Source: Anabaena sp. UHCC 0187 (GTDB taxonomy: Bacteria > Cyanobacteriota > Cyanobacteriia > Cyanobacteriales > Nostocaceae). From it: DNA of 64,000 bases. Positions within the stretch are counted from its first letter, which is position 1. The number at the start of each line of letters is the position of its first letter. This document shows positions 44,084 through 53,192 of the stretch, one piece after another. The notes under the pieces were generated by a model. The model made no database searches. It saw nothing but the letters and a program-made list of their open reading frames with translations, and was not told where the DNA came from. A program made the position numbers and the translations under genes. The stretch covers positions 104,859 to 168,858 of the forward strand of contig NZ_VILB01000010.1 in the NCBI RefSeq assembly GCF_009712035.1, read 5' to 3'.

Positions 44084-45154
44084 TTATTTGGCTTTTGCTT
44101 GGCTTTTAGCCTGTTCTAAGGCTATTTCTTTCATGGCTTGATAAGAATTGATGTTTGAACTGCCTTCAATAGCTTTAACAGCCAAATCTTGAACTTGTTT
44201 GAGGGCAGATTCTAGTTGTCTGGAAAGGTTTTCTAGTCGGGTTTGTTGATTAGTAATTGTCTGTTCTAAGGACTGTAATCTTTGCTCATAAAAGCGTTTT
44301 TGTCCTTCTACTTCTCTCCCATACAAATCTGATTTTACTTTGGCTTGATAACTGGCAATTCCTTTCCCTTCTTCTGTCGCTTTTTTGAGAGCAGTTTCCT
44401 TATCTTTGGGAAATGCTTCTACTTTAGCTTTCAATTCTGCAAATTCTTTTTCCCTGTCAGCAATTGTTTTTTCTCGTTCACTCCATTGTTTTTCTGTTGT
44501 TTGTTTCTGTTCTTCCAGTTGGTTATTTAATAACTTTTGTTCCTGTGCATATTCATCATTTGTTAACTTGCGTTGCAGTTCTAAATCATATTTATATTCT
44601 GCTGAATCTCGTTGTCGAGTGCGGTTGAGATTTTCATTGCGTTCTTTAATAGTTCGTTGATATTCTTCCTGTTCTTTTTGCCAATTATTATTCAGTTCTA
44701 AAACTTCTTGAGATAAAATTTCATAGCGTTGACTATATTCCTCCTGGTAAGCTTTTTCATTATCTTCATAAGCTTGAATCAAAGTATCTAAAATATCTTC
44801 AGAAACTTCTAAATTATGTAATTGGGATAATTGAGCAACTTCCTCTTCTACAACTTGCTGAATTTCTGCTAATTTAGAAGCCTTTGTCGTGAGTTGTTCT
44901 GATAATTCATTCGCAGCACTACCAAACCCTAGCTGAATATTAGCTAAACTTTGAATGGTATTATTCATCTTTTGTTGAATAGTAGTAGTTTGAGTCATAG
45001 CTATTTTAGGTTCTGGTTTAGATTCTGGTTTTGGCTGTTCTTTAGGTTTTTGTTCTAATTGACTTTTGAGTGCAGTTTGTTCTTTAAGTAATTCTTCATA
45101 AGCTTGAAGAATGTCGGCTTTCGTATTTTTATCAGTGAGTTTTTTGCCTGCCAT
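44084..45154 (-). CDS. Coiled-coil protein, second of tandem pair (LfiB-like)
   Basis: The 356-residue protein is a long coiled coil (about 60-335) of Glu, Gln, Lys and Leu, with a basic Lys/Pro/Glu linker (EQKPKEQPKPESKPEPK) at 33-50 and the ending DLAVKAIEGSSN. It has no transmembrane segment. It is a paralogue of the gene 34 bp upstream: both have a LQLxFGxxxNALAEKL-like segment and end in ALKQxQDLAxxA. By position (divergent from sphR) they correspond, from memory, to Anabaena Alr4504/Alr4505, reported as filament-forming LfiA/LfiB; this identification is an inference. The two are likely one transcript. Confidence 0.7.
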   Translation of the reverse strand: MAGKKLTDKNTKADILQAYEELLKEQTALKSQLEQKPKEQPKPESKPEPKIAMTQTTTIQQKMNNTIQSLANIQLGFGSAANELSEQLTTKASKLAEIQQVVEEEVAQLSQLHNLEVSEDILDTLIQAYEDNEKAYQEEYSQRYEILSQEVLELNNNWQKEQEEYQRTIKERNENLNRTRQRDSAEYKYDLELQRKLTNDEYAQEQKLLNNQLEEQKQTTEKQWSEREKTIADREKEFAELKAKVEAFPKDKETALKKATEEGKGIASYQAKVKSDLYGREVEGQKRFYEQRLQSLEQTITNQQTRLENLSRQLESALKQVQDLAVKAIEGSSNINSYQAMKEIALEQAKSQAKAK

Positions 45155-45188
45155 TATTTACCTCAAAATTATTCAAATTTTCTATTTT

Positions 45189-46172
45189 CTATTTATTGGT
45201 GGAACTATCAAAAGCTCTCATTGCTAAATCTTGAGCTTGTTTTAAAGCAGTTTGTAATTGAGCCGCAATACCTTCAATTTGCTCAGTTTGTTTGACAATT
45301 GTTTCTTCGAGGGATTTTGTTTTTAATTCATAACTCTGTTTAGTTGATTCCCATTCTTTCTCAAATAAATCAACTTCAACTTTAGCTTTTTGGCTAGTTT
45401 CTTTAATAGCCTCTTCCCTAGCTTTTTTAATTGCTTCTTCCAATTCTGTGGGAAATTTAACAGCCTGTTGTTGATATTCAGTAAATAACTTTTGATGATC
45501 AGTTAAAGTTTTCTCCCTTTCAGTCCAGTCTTTCCCTTTTTGTTGAGTAGTTTCTGTAATTTCCCTTTCTAAATTGCGTTTTTTAGCCTCATAAGCATCT
45601 GTGGTGAGTTTATGGGTAGTTGCTAATTTATATTGATATTCTTCCTGTTCTTGCTGCCTATCTTTAGTCAATAACTCATTATAGGCTTGCAATTTTTCAG
45701 TAAACTCTATTTGTTCTTTTTGCCATTCTTTTCTTTTTGCTGCTGCTTCTTTTTCCAAAGCTTCTTTTCTAGTTGCCGTATCCTGTTCTAGAACTTTTAA
45801 TTTTTCCTGATGTTCTTGAGTGAAAATATCTAAAGTATCGGCAACAATTCTAATTTGTCTCAGTTCTTGTAACCGTTGTGTTTCAATCTCTATAGCTCTA
45901 TTTAATTCATCTAATTTAGTATTCTCTTGAGCTAATTTTTCTGCCAGTGCATTCACAATACCGCCAAATTCTAACTGTAAATCAGCTAAACCTTTCACAA
46001 TACTATCAACAGTATAAGTGGAAGCTGCGGCGAGAATTTCCTGGTTTTTTACCTTTTCAGCTTCTTCCTGTTTAGTAGCTATTTTGGCATCAAGTTTTTT
46101 CCTTTCTGCACGAATTTCTTGAAAAGATTGTACCAGTTGTTGTTTGTTATCTTTAACTGCACCTGTGGTCAT
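45189..46172 (-). CDS. Coiled-coil protein, first of tandem pair (LfiA-like)
   Basis: The 327-residue protein is nearly all coiled coil. It starts MTTGAVKDNKQQLVQSFQEIRAE, has the shared segment VKGLADLQLEFGGIVNALAEKL at about 59-80 and ends ALKQAQDLAMRAFDSSTNK, matching the downstream paralogue. It has no membrane segment or catalytic motif. ATG 46172 is used. It is divergent from sphR, with a 215-bp AT-rich intergenic region. The pair probably forms a heteromeric filament or scaffold, as proposed for the Anabaena counterparts. Confidence 0.7.
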   Translation of the reverse strand: MTTGAVKDNKQQLVQSFQEIRAERKKLDAKIATKQEEAEKVKNQEILAAASTYTVDSIVKGLADLQLEFGGIVNALAEKLAQENTKLDELNRAIEIETQRLQELRQIRIVADTLDIFTQEHQEKLKVLEQDTATRKEALEKEAAAKRKEWQKEQIEFTEKLQAYNELLTKDRQQEQEEYQYKLATTHKLTTDAYEAKKRNLEREITETTQQKGKDWTEREKTLTDHQKLFTEYQQQAVKFPTELEEAIKKAREEAIKETSQKAKVEVDLFEKEWESTKQSYELKTKSLEETIVKQTEQIEGIAAQLQTALKQAQDLAMRAFDSSTNK

Positions 46173-46387
46173 TTTTCAACTTCCTTAAATTAGTTAGTTA
46201 TTCCCTGTTTTCTGTGATGGTACTTTTGTACTAAGAGTGTAATTGACAAATCTGCAATTGTCAAGATAAGGTTAGGGATTACTGATATAAAAATTTACAA
46301 TTTAACAAAATACAAAGAAAAACAAAATAAATCTATCGTTGGTATGATTTATAATATACTAGGTTTTGTTATACACTGAAAAAATTA

Positions 46388-47140
46388 ATGTATACCAGTG
46401 AATTAGCTAAATATTCTGTGAGAACGGATATTGGACAAACCAGCCGTATCCTGATAGTCGAAGACGAAGAACTGATTCGGGAAATGTTAGTTGTCGCTTT
46501 GGAAGGGGAAGGATACGAGGTAATCACAGCTAGTGATGGCCGAGCCGCGATAGAATATCTGAAAAGTTATGAAAATAATTCTGAAGAATTATCTTTAGAC
46601 TTAGTGCTATTGGATTTGATGTTACCGCAAATTAATGGTCTAGATATTTGCCGTTTTTTGCGTCACCAAGGCAACTCAGTGCCGATTTTAATGCTCAGTG
46701 CGAAAGGTAGTGAAACTGACAGAGTATTGGGTTTAGAAGTGGGTGCTGATGACTATTTGACAAAACCATTTAGTATGCGGGAATTAGTAGCCCGGTGTCG
46801 GGCGTTACTTCGCCGCCAGCGTTTAAGTGCATTACCACAAGTTCCTGTCCTCAAGCACAAAGATATAACTTTAAATGCTCAAGAGTGTCGGGTAACTGTG
46901 CGTGGAGAAGAGGCGAATTTGTCTCCCAAGGAGTTCCGGCTGTTAGAATTATTTATGAGTTATACCCGTCGGGTATGGTCACGGGAGCAATTGTTAGATC
47001 AGATATGGGGGCCAGATTTTGTTGGGGATAGCAAAACTGTGGATGTTCATATCCGCTGGTTACGGGAGAAGTTGGAAGAAGATCCCAGCCATCCAGAATA
47101 TATTATTACTGTGAGAGGTTTTGGCTACAGATTTGGTTAA
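46388..47140 (+). CDS. sphR: Phosphate-regulon response regulator (SphR/PhoB type)
   Basis: The 250-residue OmpR/PhoB-family regulator has a receiver domain (about 20-140) with acidic pocket EDE at 25-27, phospho-acceptor D76 in LLDLMLPQINGLD and Lys in YLTKPF, and a winged-helix DNA-binding domain (about 155-250) ending VDVHIRWLREKLEEDP and TVRGFGYRFG. The first 19 residues are an extension; ATG 46388 is taken. The gene is followed by its sensor kinase (53 bp) and phoU, so assignment to the phosphate system is by context and family. Confidence 0.9.
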   Translation: MYTSELAKYSVRTDIGQTSRILIVEDEELIREMLVVALEGEGYEVITASDGRAAIEYLKSYENNSEELSLDLVLLDLMLPQINGLDICRFLRHQGNSVPILMLSAKGSETDRVLGLEVGADDYLTKPFSMRELVARCRALLRRQRLSALPQVPVLKHKDITLNAQECRVTVRGEEANLSPKEFRLLELFMSYTRRVWSREQLLDQIWGPDFVGDSKTVDVHIRWLREKLEEDPSHPEYIITVRGFGYRFG

Positions 47141-47193
47141 TTGTTGACGATAGTTGTTAGTTTTGATTAATCACAAAGCAACTAACGACTTCA

Positions 47194-48513
47194 ATGTTTT
47201 TACTGGGATTTTTACTGGGTTTAGCTGTCGGGCTTGGTTTTTGGGTTTGGCAACAGGTTCATCTGAACTGGTATTTAGAGCGATTACTGCAACCGTTAAG
47301 TTGCCATTCCCATAAAATTACCAACATTAAACTGCTGCTGAGACCTCGCTTACGGCAGGAAATTTCTATTGTCAATAGACAGCAACAAGATTTGCAGCAG
47401 TCATTATCCACTTATCAAGAATTGCTAGATTTTGCCCCCCTGGGATATTTGCAGGTAGACGAAGAAAATCAACTGCTGTGGTGCAATCAGCAAGCGCGGG
47501 AAATTTTATATCTCCAAAGATGGCAACCAGGACAGGTGCGGTTGTTGCTAGAGTTAGTCAGATCCTATGAATTAGATCAGTTAATTGAACAAACTCGTGA
47601 TTGGCAAAAGCCCCAGGTGCAAGAATGGGTTTTTCATCCTTCTTGTGAAGATGCCAAGGTAATGACAGCAGTAAAATCCATGTTTTTGCGGGCTTCTAGT
47701 TTACCTTTACCAAAAGGACAGGTGGGGGTATTTTTGGAAAATTGTCAACCTGTGCTAGATATGAAGCAAGACAGAGATCGCTCTTTTTCCGATTTAGCCC
47801 ATGAACTGAGAACGCCCCTCACGGCAATTCGTTTAGTAGTGGAAACTCTCCTCACCCGCTTAGAACCACCTTTAGACCGTTGGGTTAATAGGCTGATGCA
47901 AGAAGTTGACCGACTGATTAATTTGGTACAAAGTTGGTTGGAACTGACGCAAATGGAAAATAATCCCACCATGCAGTTAAATTTAGAAATGGTGGAAATG
48001 CGATCGCTGATCACCTCAGCATGGGAAACTCTAGAACCAATTGCCCAACGTCAGTCTTTGAACGTAACCTATTCTGGTCTAGAAAGCATCTGCATTCAAG
48101 CAGATAAATCTCGACTTTATCAAGTATTTATCAACTTGCTAGATAATAGCATCAAATATAGCCCAGCGGCGACAACTATTGACATTGAGACTAAAATAAT
48201 TTCTACTGATAACGGCCAAATGTTGGAAATAAATATTATTGACTCCGGTGTGGGCTTTGCTGTTGCCGACTTACCTCATGTATTTGAAAGGTTTTACCGA
48301 GGTGATAAAGCCCGTTATCGTTCACCAGTCAATGAAGTAAATTCTACAACCGGAATTGTCGGCAGTGGCTTGGGTTTAGCCATTGTCCAGCAAATAGTCA
48401 TTGCTCATGGTGGTGTAATTAAAGCCATGAACCATCCAAAAACAGGTGGCGCTTGGATACAAGTTCAATTTTCTCAAATCATGACAAATTCGCCTAGTCA
48501 AGACTATAGTTAA
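47194..48513 (+). CDS. sphS: Phosphate sensor histidine kinase (SphS/PhoR type)
   Basis: The 439-residue kinase has an N-terminal membrane anchor (FLLGFLLGLAVGLGFWVW), a PAS domain (about 75-185: LLDFAPLGYLQVDEENQLLWCN), HisKA with phospho-His H203 in SDLAHELRTPLTAIRL and a HATPase domain with NLLDNSIKYSP (N box), DSGVGFAV (G1) and GSGLGLAIVQQ (G2). It lies between sphR and phoU on the same strand and is almost certainly co-transcribed. In Pi starvation SphS phosphorylates SphR, with the anchor and PhoU tuning it. Confidence 0.92.
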   Translation: MFLLGFLLGLAVGLGFWVWQQVHLNWYLERLLQPLSCHSHKITNIKLLLRPRLRQEISIVNRQQQDLQQSLSTYQELLDFAPLGYLQVDEENQLLWCNQQAREILYLQRWQPGQVRLLLELVRSYELDQLIEQTRDWQKPQVQEWVFHPSCEDAKVMTAVKSMFLRASSLPLPKGQVGVFLENCQPVLDMKQDRDRSFSDLAHELRTPLTAIRLVVETLLTRLEPPLDRWVNRLMQEVDRLINLVQSWLELTQMENNPTMQLNLEMVEMRSLITSAWETLEPIAQRQSLNVTYSGLESICIQADKSRLYQVFINLLDNSIKYSPAATTIDIETKIISTDNGQMLEINIIDSGVGFAVADLPHVFERFYRGDKARYRSPVNEVNSTTGIVGSGLGLAIVQQIVIAHGGVIKAMNHPKTGGAWIQVQFSQIMTNSPSQDYS

Positions 48514-48534
48514 AAAATTATATCCTCTTTTGAT

Positions 48535-49212
48535 ATGACCAGTGTGAAAACTGTCTTTCATCCACCAAACCATGAAATACCGCAAATAGAACGCTCTATT
48601 AGGCGTTTAGAACGGGATTTACTGCGTATGGGTGCTTTAGTAGAGCAATCATTTCGGCTCAGTCACCAAGCCCTATTTGCCGGTGATTTAATCGCAGCAG
48701 AACAAATACCCCGATTAGATAAAAAAATTGATCGCTTTTATCGGCAAATAGAATCAGACTGCACCACGATTATTATCCGTCAAGCACCCACAGAAAAAGA
48801 TTTGCGGTGTATAAGTGCTTTTATGCAGTTAGTTCGTGATTTAGAACGCATTGGGGATTATGCCCAGGATTTAGCGGAAATTGCCATTAAACTCTTTCCC
48901 TATCCTCAACATAGTTCTTTACCAGAAATTGCGATTATGTCTCAACACGCCCAAGCAATGTTAGCAACTTGCTTGGTCGCTTTGGCAGACTTAGATGAAA
49001 CCAGTGGGCAACGAATGAAGCAATTAGATGATGCTGTAGATAATGCTTATGAGGATATTTATCAAACCTTTGCCCACCAAGAAAATGTTCCCGGAGTAAT
49101 TGAGCCAATTCTCCTCTTAACTTTAGCAATTCGTTGTTTGGAACGCATGGCAGATCACGCTACTAATATCGCGCAACGAGTCACGTATATTGTTACAGGT
49201 CAACGTTGTTAA
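48535..49212 (+). CDS. phoU: Phosphate signalling regulator PhoU
   Basis: PhoU represses the phosphate regulon by coupling the Pst transporter to the sensor kinase. The 225-residue helical protein has two PhoU repeats; the metal-binding motifs E-x3-D-x3-D can be seen in LVRDLERIGDYAQDLAEIA (first) and RCLERMADHATNIAQRV (second). It begins 21 bp after sphS, consistent with a sphR-sphS-phoU operon. ATG 48535 is used. No Pst genes lie nearby. Confidence 0.93.
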   Translation: MTSVKTVFHPPNHEIPQIERSIRRLERDLLRMGALVEQSFRLSHQALFAGDLIAAEQIPRLDKKIDRFYRQIESDCTTIIIRQAPTEKDLRCISAFMQLVRDLERIGDYAQDLAEIAIKLFPYPQHSSLPEIAIMSQHAQAMLATCLVALADLDETSGQRMKQLDDAVDNAYEDIYQTFAHQENVPGVIEPILLLTLAIRCLERMADHATNIAQRVTYIVTGQRC

Positions 49213-49592
49213 ATTGGATTCTGGGGAGAAATTAATTCACAATTCCCATCAAAACTCCTCCCCACCACATATATCACTATTTAAACGCATAAAAATATAC
49301 ATTTAACTTAAAGATCATCTATTCTTAAACTTCTGAATATGAGATTTTGAATAGATAAATATGAATAGAAACAATAGATTACTCTTGACAAAACGGGCTG
49401 ATTAATAAACTCAGTATAATCTTATGTTTACCCAACCATAAATAAATCATAACTTTGTATAAAATTCTCATGTTTACTTGTGTTAAGTGTTATTTATGTT
49501 GTACAATCTCCACAGAACATTTATGTGTAACTTCTTTAGTCGAGAATTTACCATAAGCTGGATTCGTTTAGGTGTGAGAGAGATTGAAATTT
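49213..49592 (+). promoter_or_regulatory. Porin upstream region with 22-bp-spaced TTAAAC elements
   Basis: This 380-bp spacer holds TTAAACG at 49281, TTAACTT at 49303 and TTAAACT at 49325, exactly 22 bp apart. Cyanobacterial Pho boxes are TTAAC-containing 8-mers spaced by 11 bp, so the pattern is suggestive, but the alternate 11-bp positions are not matched. No gene is present. Confidence 0.3.
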
Positions 49593-51179
49593 ATGAAAAA
49601 AGCATTCTGGAATATCCTTAAAGTTAGCCCCGCTATTGCTTTGAGCTTAGTAACTGGTAATAGTGCCTTTGCTGGTGAAGCTAACGAACAAGTAACAAGT
49701 GTTGCTCAGTTGTCCCAAGATTCCAACAACCTGGGTCAAGTAACATCTGTTTCTCAATTTTCCGACGTACAACCCACAGATTGGGCGTTTCAAGCTTTAC
49801 AATCCTTAGTTGAACGTTATGGTTGCGTAGCTGGTTATCCTAACGGTACTTTCCGTGGTAATCGCGCTTTGAGTCGGTATGAATTTGCCGCTGGTTTAAA
49901 TTCTTGCTTAGACCGCGTTAATGAACTCATTGCTACAGCTACTGCTGACATGGTGAGCAAGCAAGATTTAGCCACCTTACAGCGTTTACAAGAAGAATAT
50001 TCTACTGAATTAGCAACTCTGCGTGGTCAGGTAGACGCTTTAGAAGCTCGGACAAGTGAACTGGAAGCGAATCAGTTCTCCACCACCACCAAGCTCAAAG
50101 GTGAGGCTCTTTTCACCGTATCTCAGGCTTTTGGGGATAAAAAAGCAGGTGCAACAACAGATTTAGATTCCAACACCACTTTTGGCAACCGTGTCCGTTT
50201 AAGCTTAGAAAGTAGCTTTATGGGTACAGATAAATTACAAACACGGTTAAATGCAGGTAATATTACTAATAATTCCAGTGTAACAGGAACTAACATGACT
50301 CGGTTGGGTCATGACGTTAGTGGTAATAACAGTGTAACTATTGACAAACTCAACTACGCTTTCAATTTGAGTGATAAAATCAACGTTAAAATTGATGCTG
50401 TTGGCGCTGAATTTAACGAAAACATAGAAGTTTTCAACCCTGACTTTAAAAGTAGTGGTACAGGCGCTTTATCTCGTTATGGACGTTTCAGCCCTATTTA
50501 TCGTCAAGCAGGTGATGGTGCTGGTATTACCGTTAATGTCAAGCCTACTGAAGCTTTCACCTTAAGTGCAGCCTATGTTGCAACAAATAGAAATAGTGCT
50601 GCTGACCCTATCGGAGGAAAAGGACTATTCGATGGTAGTAACACCATCCTTGGTCAATTGGCTTTCAAGCCCAACAAAGCCATTAACCTTGGTCTAACCT
50701 ACGCCCATACTTATGCAGGTACGGATGGCAGTCTCTTTGGTTCTACTGGCAGTAGTATTGCTAATAATCCCTTCAGTGGTGTCAAAACTGAATCCAACAA
50801 CTATGGTGTGCAACTTAGCTTGCAACCAAGTAAGAATATTACTCTTGGGGGTTGGGGTGGTTACACATCTGCCAGCACTTTAAATGGTAGTGGCAGCAAT
50901 GCAGATATTTGGTACTGGGCTGGTACTTTGGGAGTAAAAGACTTTGGTAGACAAGGCAATACCTTGGGTTTAATCTTCGGTCAACCACCTAAATTAACTG
51001 GTGGTAAAAACGTTGCTGCTGACTCCGGCACTTCTTATCATTTAGAAGGTTTGTACAAAATGAAGCTTTCCGACAATATTCTTGTTACCCCTGGTGTATT
51101 GGTAATCTTCAATCCTGAGCATAACGACAATAACAGCACTGAATATGTTGGTACTCTACGGACTACCTTCAGCTTCTAG
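49593..51179 (+). CDS. SLH-domain outer-membrane porin (iron uptake porin / OprB family)
   Basis: The 528-residue precursor has a signal peptide (MKKAFWNILKVSPAIALSLVTGNSAFA), an SLH domain (about 52-110: VSQFSDVQPTDWAFQALQSLVERYGCVAGYPNGTFRGN) that anchors to peptidoglycan, a coiled-coil segment (about 120-155: LQRLQEEYSTELATLRGQVDALE) and a beta-barrel (about 160-528) ending RTTFSF with terminal Phe. ATG 49593 is preferred to TTG 49584 because it opens the signal peptide; GAGAGA is the ribosome site. It is the major cyanobacterial outer-membrane protein type; small-solute or iron passage is inferred from the family. A strong terminator follows. Confidence 0.9.
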   Translation: MKKAFWNILKVSPAIALSLVTGNSAFAGEANEQVTSVAQLSQDSNNLGQVTSVSQFSDVQPTDWAFQALQSLVERYGCVAGYPNGTFRGNRALSRYEFAAGLNSCLDRVNELIATATADMVSKQDLATLQRLQEEYSTELATLRGQVDALEARTSELEANQFSTTTKLKGEALFTVSQAFGDKKAGATTDLDSNTTFGNRVRLSLESSFMGTDKLQTRLNAGNITNNSSVTGTNMTRLGHDVSGNNSVTIDKLNYAFNLSDKINVKIDAVGAEFNENIEVFNPDFKSSGTGALSRYGRFSPIYRQAGDGAGITVNVKPTEAFTLSAAYVATNRNSAADPIGGKGLFDGSNTILGQLAFKPNKAINLGLTYAHTYAGTDGSLFGSTGSSIANNPFSGVKTESNNYGVQLSLQPSKNITLGGWGGYTSASTLNGSGSNADIWYWAGTLGVKDFGRQGNTLGLIFGQPPKLTGGKNVAADSGTSYHLEGLYKMKLSDNILVTPGVLVIFNPEHNDNNSTEYVGTLRTTFSF

Positions 51180-51212
51180 AATCAACTTAGGTTAGTCCTT
51201 AGGATTTTGTAT

Positions 51213-51247
51213 TAGGGGTTTAGCATTGCTAAACCCCTATATTTTTT
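51213..51247 (+). terminator. Rho-independent terminator of the porin gene
   Basis: TAGGGGTTTAG (51213-51223) pairs with CTAAACCCCTA (51229-51239) around CATTG, followed by TATATTTTTT. It lies 34 bp after the porin stop and is read in both directions, so it could also serve the convergent gene at 51252. Confidence 0.85.
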
Positions 51248-51251
51248 AATT

Positions 51252-51497
51252 CTATTTTTCCCCAGATAAATCTGTTGGTGGTCTATCATTACTCCAAGCC
51301 CACCAGACGTAATTGCAATGACAATGATAGAATTCTTGCCACTTCCGACGACGATCTGCGGTAGTTACAGGCGATCGCCTATTTAACCACACATTAACGG
51401 CTTCTCGACTACTAGCGTGGCATTTGGGACAATGAAATTGATAGGCGTGTACTGCTTGATTTGTCCATTCTGGCGGATTCGGATCAAAAGCGTCCAT
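51252..51497 (-). CDS. Small Cys-rich (probable zinc ribbon-like) conserved protein
   Basis: The 81-residue protein has a CPKCHASSREA motif near residue 23 and a CHCNYVWWAW motif near 59, a pair of CxxC/CxC-type sites that could bind zinc. It begins MDAFDPNPPEWTNQAV with ATG 51497. It has Trp-rich ends and no membrane segment. It is convergent with the porin and divergent from the DUF3318 gene. I recall similar short cyanobacterial proteins without assigned function. Confidence 0.65.
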   Translation of the reverse strand: MDAFDPNPPEWTNQAVHAYQFHCPKCHASSREAVNVWLNRRSPVTTADRRRKWQEFYHCHCNYVWWAWSNDRPPTDLSGEK

Positions 51498-51553
51498 ATA
51501 AATATAAAGTGTAATCTTAAGTAGTCAATGAATATACATAATTATCACTAATA

Positions 51554-52165
51554 ATGGATGCTATGGAGCCAAATATTGAAATTCGTCGTTTGTTAGATGT
51601 GATGCCTGCTTCTGGGCGCATGATGACTAAAATCGTCAGTAAACCAGAACAAAAACAGGTAATAGATGCTGCTTTTCCCCTGCCTTTAAGTCAAGCAAGA
51701 CCGATATATATTAATTTCGATTTGTGGCGACGGTTAACAAAACCCCAACGAGATTTACTCCTATTACAGAAGGTAAGCTGGTTAATAGGGGTGAAATGGT
51801 TACAACCTAATATTTATCAAGGTGTGGTGTTAGCGGGGCTTGTGGGGGGAATACTGGAAGCAGTCCAGTCTGATGTGGTAGGTGTGGTCATAGCTGGGGG
51901 ATTAAGTGCTGTAGCGGCTATGCGGATTTGGCGCATGAATAAATCCCAAGAAGCAGAATTAAATGCTGATACAGCCGCTATTAGAATCGCCCAAAGACGG
52001 GGTTATTCAGAAACGGAAGCCGCCCAACATTTGTTAACAGCGATTGAAACAGTAGCGACAATAGAAGGGCGTTCTGGTTTAAATTTTAGTGAATTAATTC
52101 GTTGTCAGAACCTGAAAGCAATTGCTGGTTTATCACAAGTTGGTATTCCTAAAAATTATCAATAG
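51554..52165 (+). CDS. DUF3318 domain protein, two-helix membrane protein
   Basis: The 203-residue protein resembles the cyanobacterial DUF3318 family. It starts MDAMEPNIEIRRLLDVMPASGRM, has an amphipathic stretch (FDLWRRLTKPQRDLLLLQKVSWL) and one or two membrane helices (GVVLAGLVGGILEAV and VVGVVIAGGLSAVAAM), then a soluble helical tail with NADTAAIRIAQRRGYSETEAAQHLL. No catalytic motif is evident. The overall layout resembles the membrane-linked Zn-protease-like families, but no HExxH is present. ATG 51554 is used. Confidence 0.75.
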   Translation: MDAMEPNIEIRRLLDVMPASGRMMTKIVSKPEQKQVIDAAFPLPLSQARPIYINFDLWRRLTKPQRDLLLLQKVSWLIGVKWLQPNIYQGVVLAGLVGGILEAVQSDVVGVVIAGGLSAVAAMRIWRMNKSQEAELNADTAAIRIAQRRGYSETEAAQHLLTAIETVATIEGRSGLNFSELIRCQNLKAIAGLSQVGIPKNYQ

Positions 52166-52213
52166 ATTTACAGCGGAGTGAAAAAATTGACATTTGAGTA
52201 ATTAAAATTTACG

Positions 52214-52240
52214 TAAGGGTTTAGCAATCCTAAACCCTTA
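52214..52240. terminator. Bidirectional terminator hairpin
   Basis: TAAGGGTTTAG (52214-52224) is the inverse complement of CTAAACCCTTA (52230-52240) with a five-base loop. It sits between convergent genes. The same TTTAGC..CTAAA core is in the porin terminator. A weak T run follows only on one side. Confidence 0.6.
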
Positions 52241-52271
52241 CCATAACCAGCAATTCGGCATCAGAAATACT

Positions 52272-53114
52272 TTAGTGTTTGACTGCTGCTAACCAAACCT
52301 GTAAATCATTTAAACTGGTAAAATCTAACAATGCTTCACTCAAATTTTCCATTACAGGTAAAGGTAAAGCCAAAATAGAAACGCGTAGTTCTTCTGGTAA
52401 TTCTCCAAACCGTTTTGTTAACTGTCGAATAACTAGATTGAAAGTTGCTTGTTCTATTCCTTCTTGTTTAATTTCTCTGTAAGCGCGACTTCTTTCTAAT
52501 GAAATTCCTAGCATGACTTCAACCTCCCTTAAAGTAAGTTTTTCAAATTTGTACATCATTATTGTCGTGATCATTTCTATTATGACCTGACTTGATAAAG
52601 ATGACGTTTCTTGATTACTTTTTGTTAACAAATACCTGGCTGCTTCTGGTGCTTGACTTTCTTCTAAAGTTGTCAGTACCATTAATGCTACCCATACAGG
52701 TAATTGGTGAATGTCTCCCAATTCATCTAAATATATTCTATGTACTTGGTCGCTGTTTAGCAATGCCCGATGAGGGTAAATATCACCTTGTTCTGTGTTG
52801 CGAGTTGGATAAATTACTACTGCTTGCCAATCACTAAATCTATTGCGGTTACGATAGAAATATAAATGAGATTCGGCAAATACTCTTTCATAAAGTTGTT
52901 CATCTTTTTGAAACTGTACTTCACAAAAATATACTACTCCTGGACTATCATTTTCTGGTGGTAAAAACACGCCATCAATTTCAAATTTAGGTTCTTTAAC
53001 TGCTACGGAATCGAATCTATAGTTATCGGCATTTTTTGGCGGTTGTGCTAATAGTTGAAATAGCACAGATGGATATTGTTGGAATAGTTTGTAAAAAATG
53101 GAATCTCTACGCAT
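52272..53114 (-). CDS. Rpn-family recombination-promoting nuclease / putative transposase (DUF2887)
   Basis: The 280-residue protein has the Rpn/PDDEXK_5 pattern: MRRDSIFYKLFQQYPSVLFQLLAQ, the acidic site FEIDGVFLPP (D) with VVYFCEVQFQKDEQ (E-x-Q/K) as the nuclease core, RSxAYREIKQEGIEQ helical linker and a C-terminal DUF4351-like region (LTKRFGELPEELRVSILALP). These nucleases are widespread in cyanobacteria and are linked to RecA-independent recombination; some appear to be toxins of abortive systems. ATG 53114 is used. It converges with the DUF3318 gene and shows no linked immunity gene. Confidence 0.82.
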   Translation of the reverse strand: MRRDSIFYKLFQQYPSVLFQLLAQPPKNADNYRFDSVAVKEPKFEIDGVFLPPENDSPGVVYFCEVQFQKDEQLYERVFAESHLYFYRNRNRFSDWQAVVIYPTRNTEQGDIYPHRALLNSDQVHRIYLDELGDIHQLPVWVALMVLTTLEESQAPEAARYLLTKSNQETSSLSSQVIIEMITTIMMYKFEKLTLREVEVMLGISLERSRAYREIKQEGIEQATFNLVIRQLTKRFGELPEELRVSILALPLPVMENLSEALLDFTSLNDLQVWLAAVKH

Positions 53115-53192
53115 GAAGCACCTGATATTTTAAAAACATTGGATAAAGGATGATATTCTTGAATAAGATACTTCACATACCTTTTATAAGTT

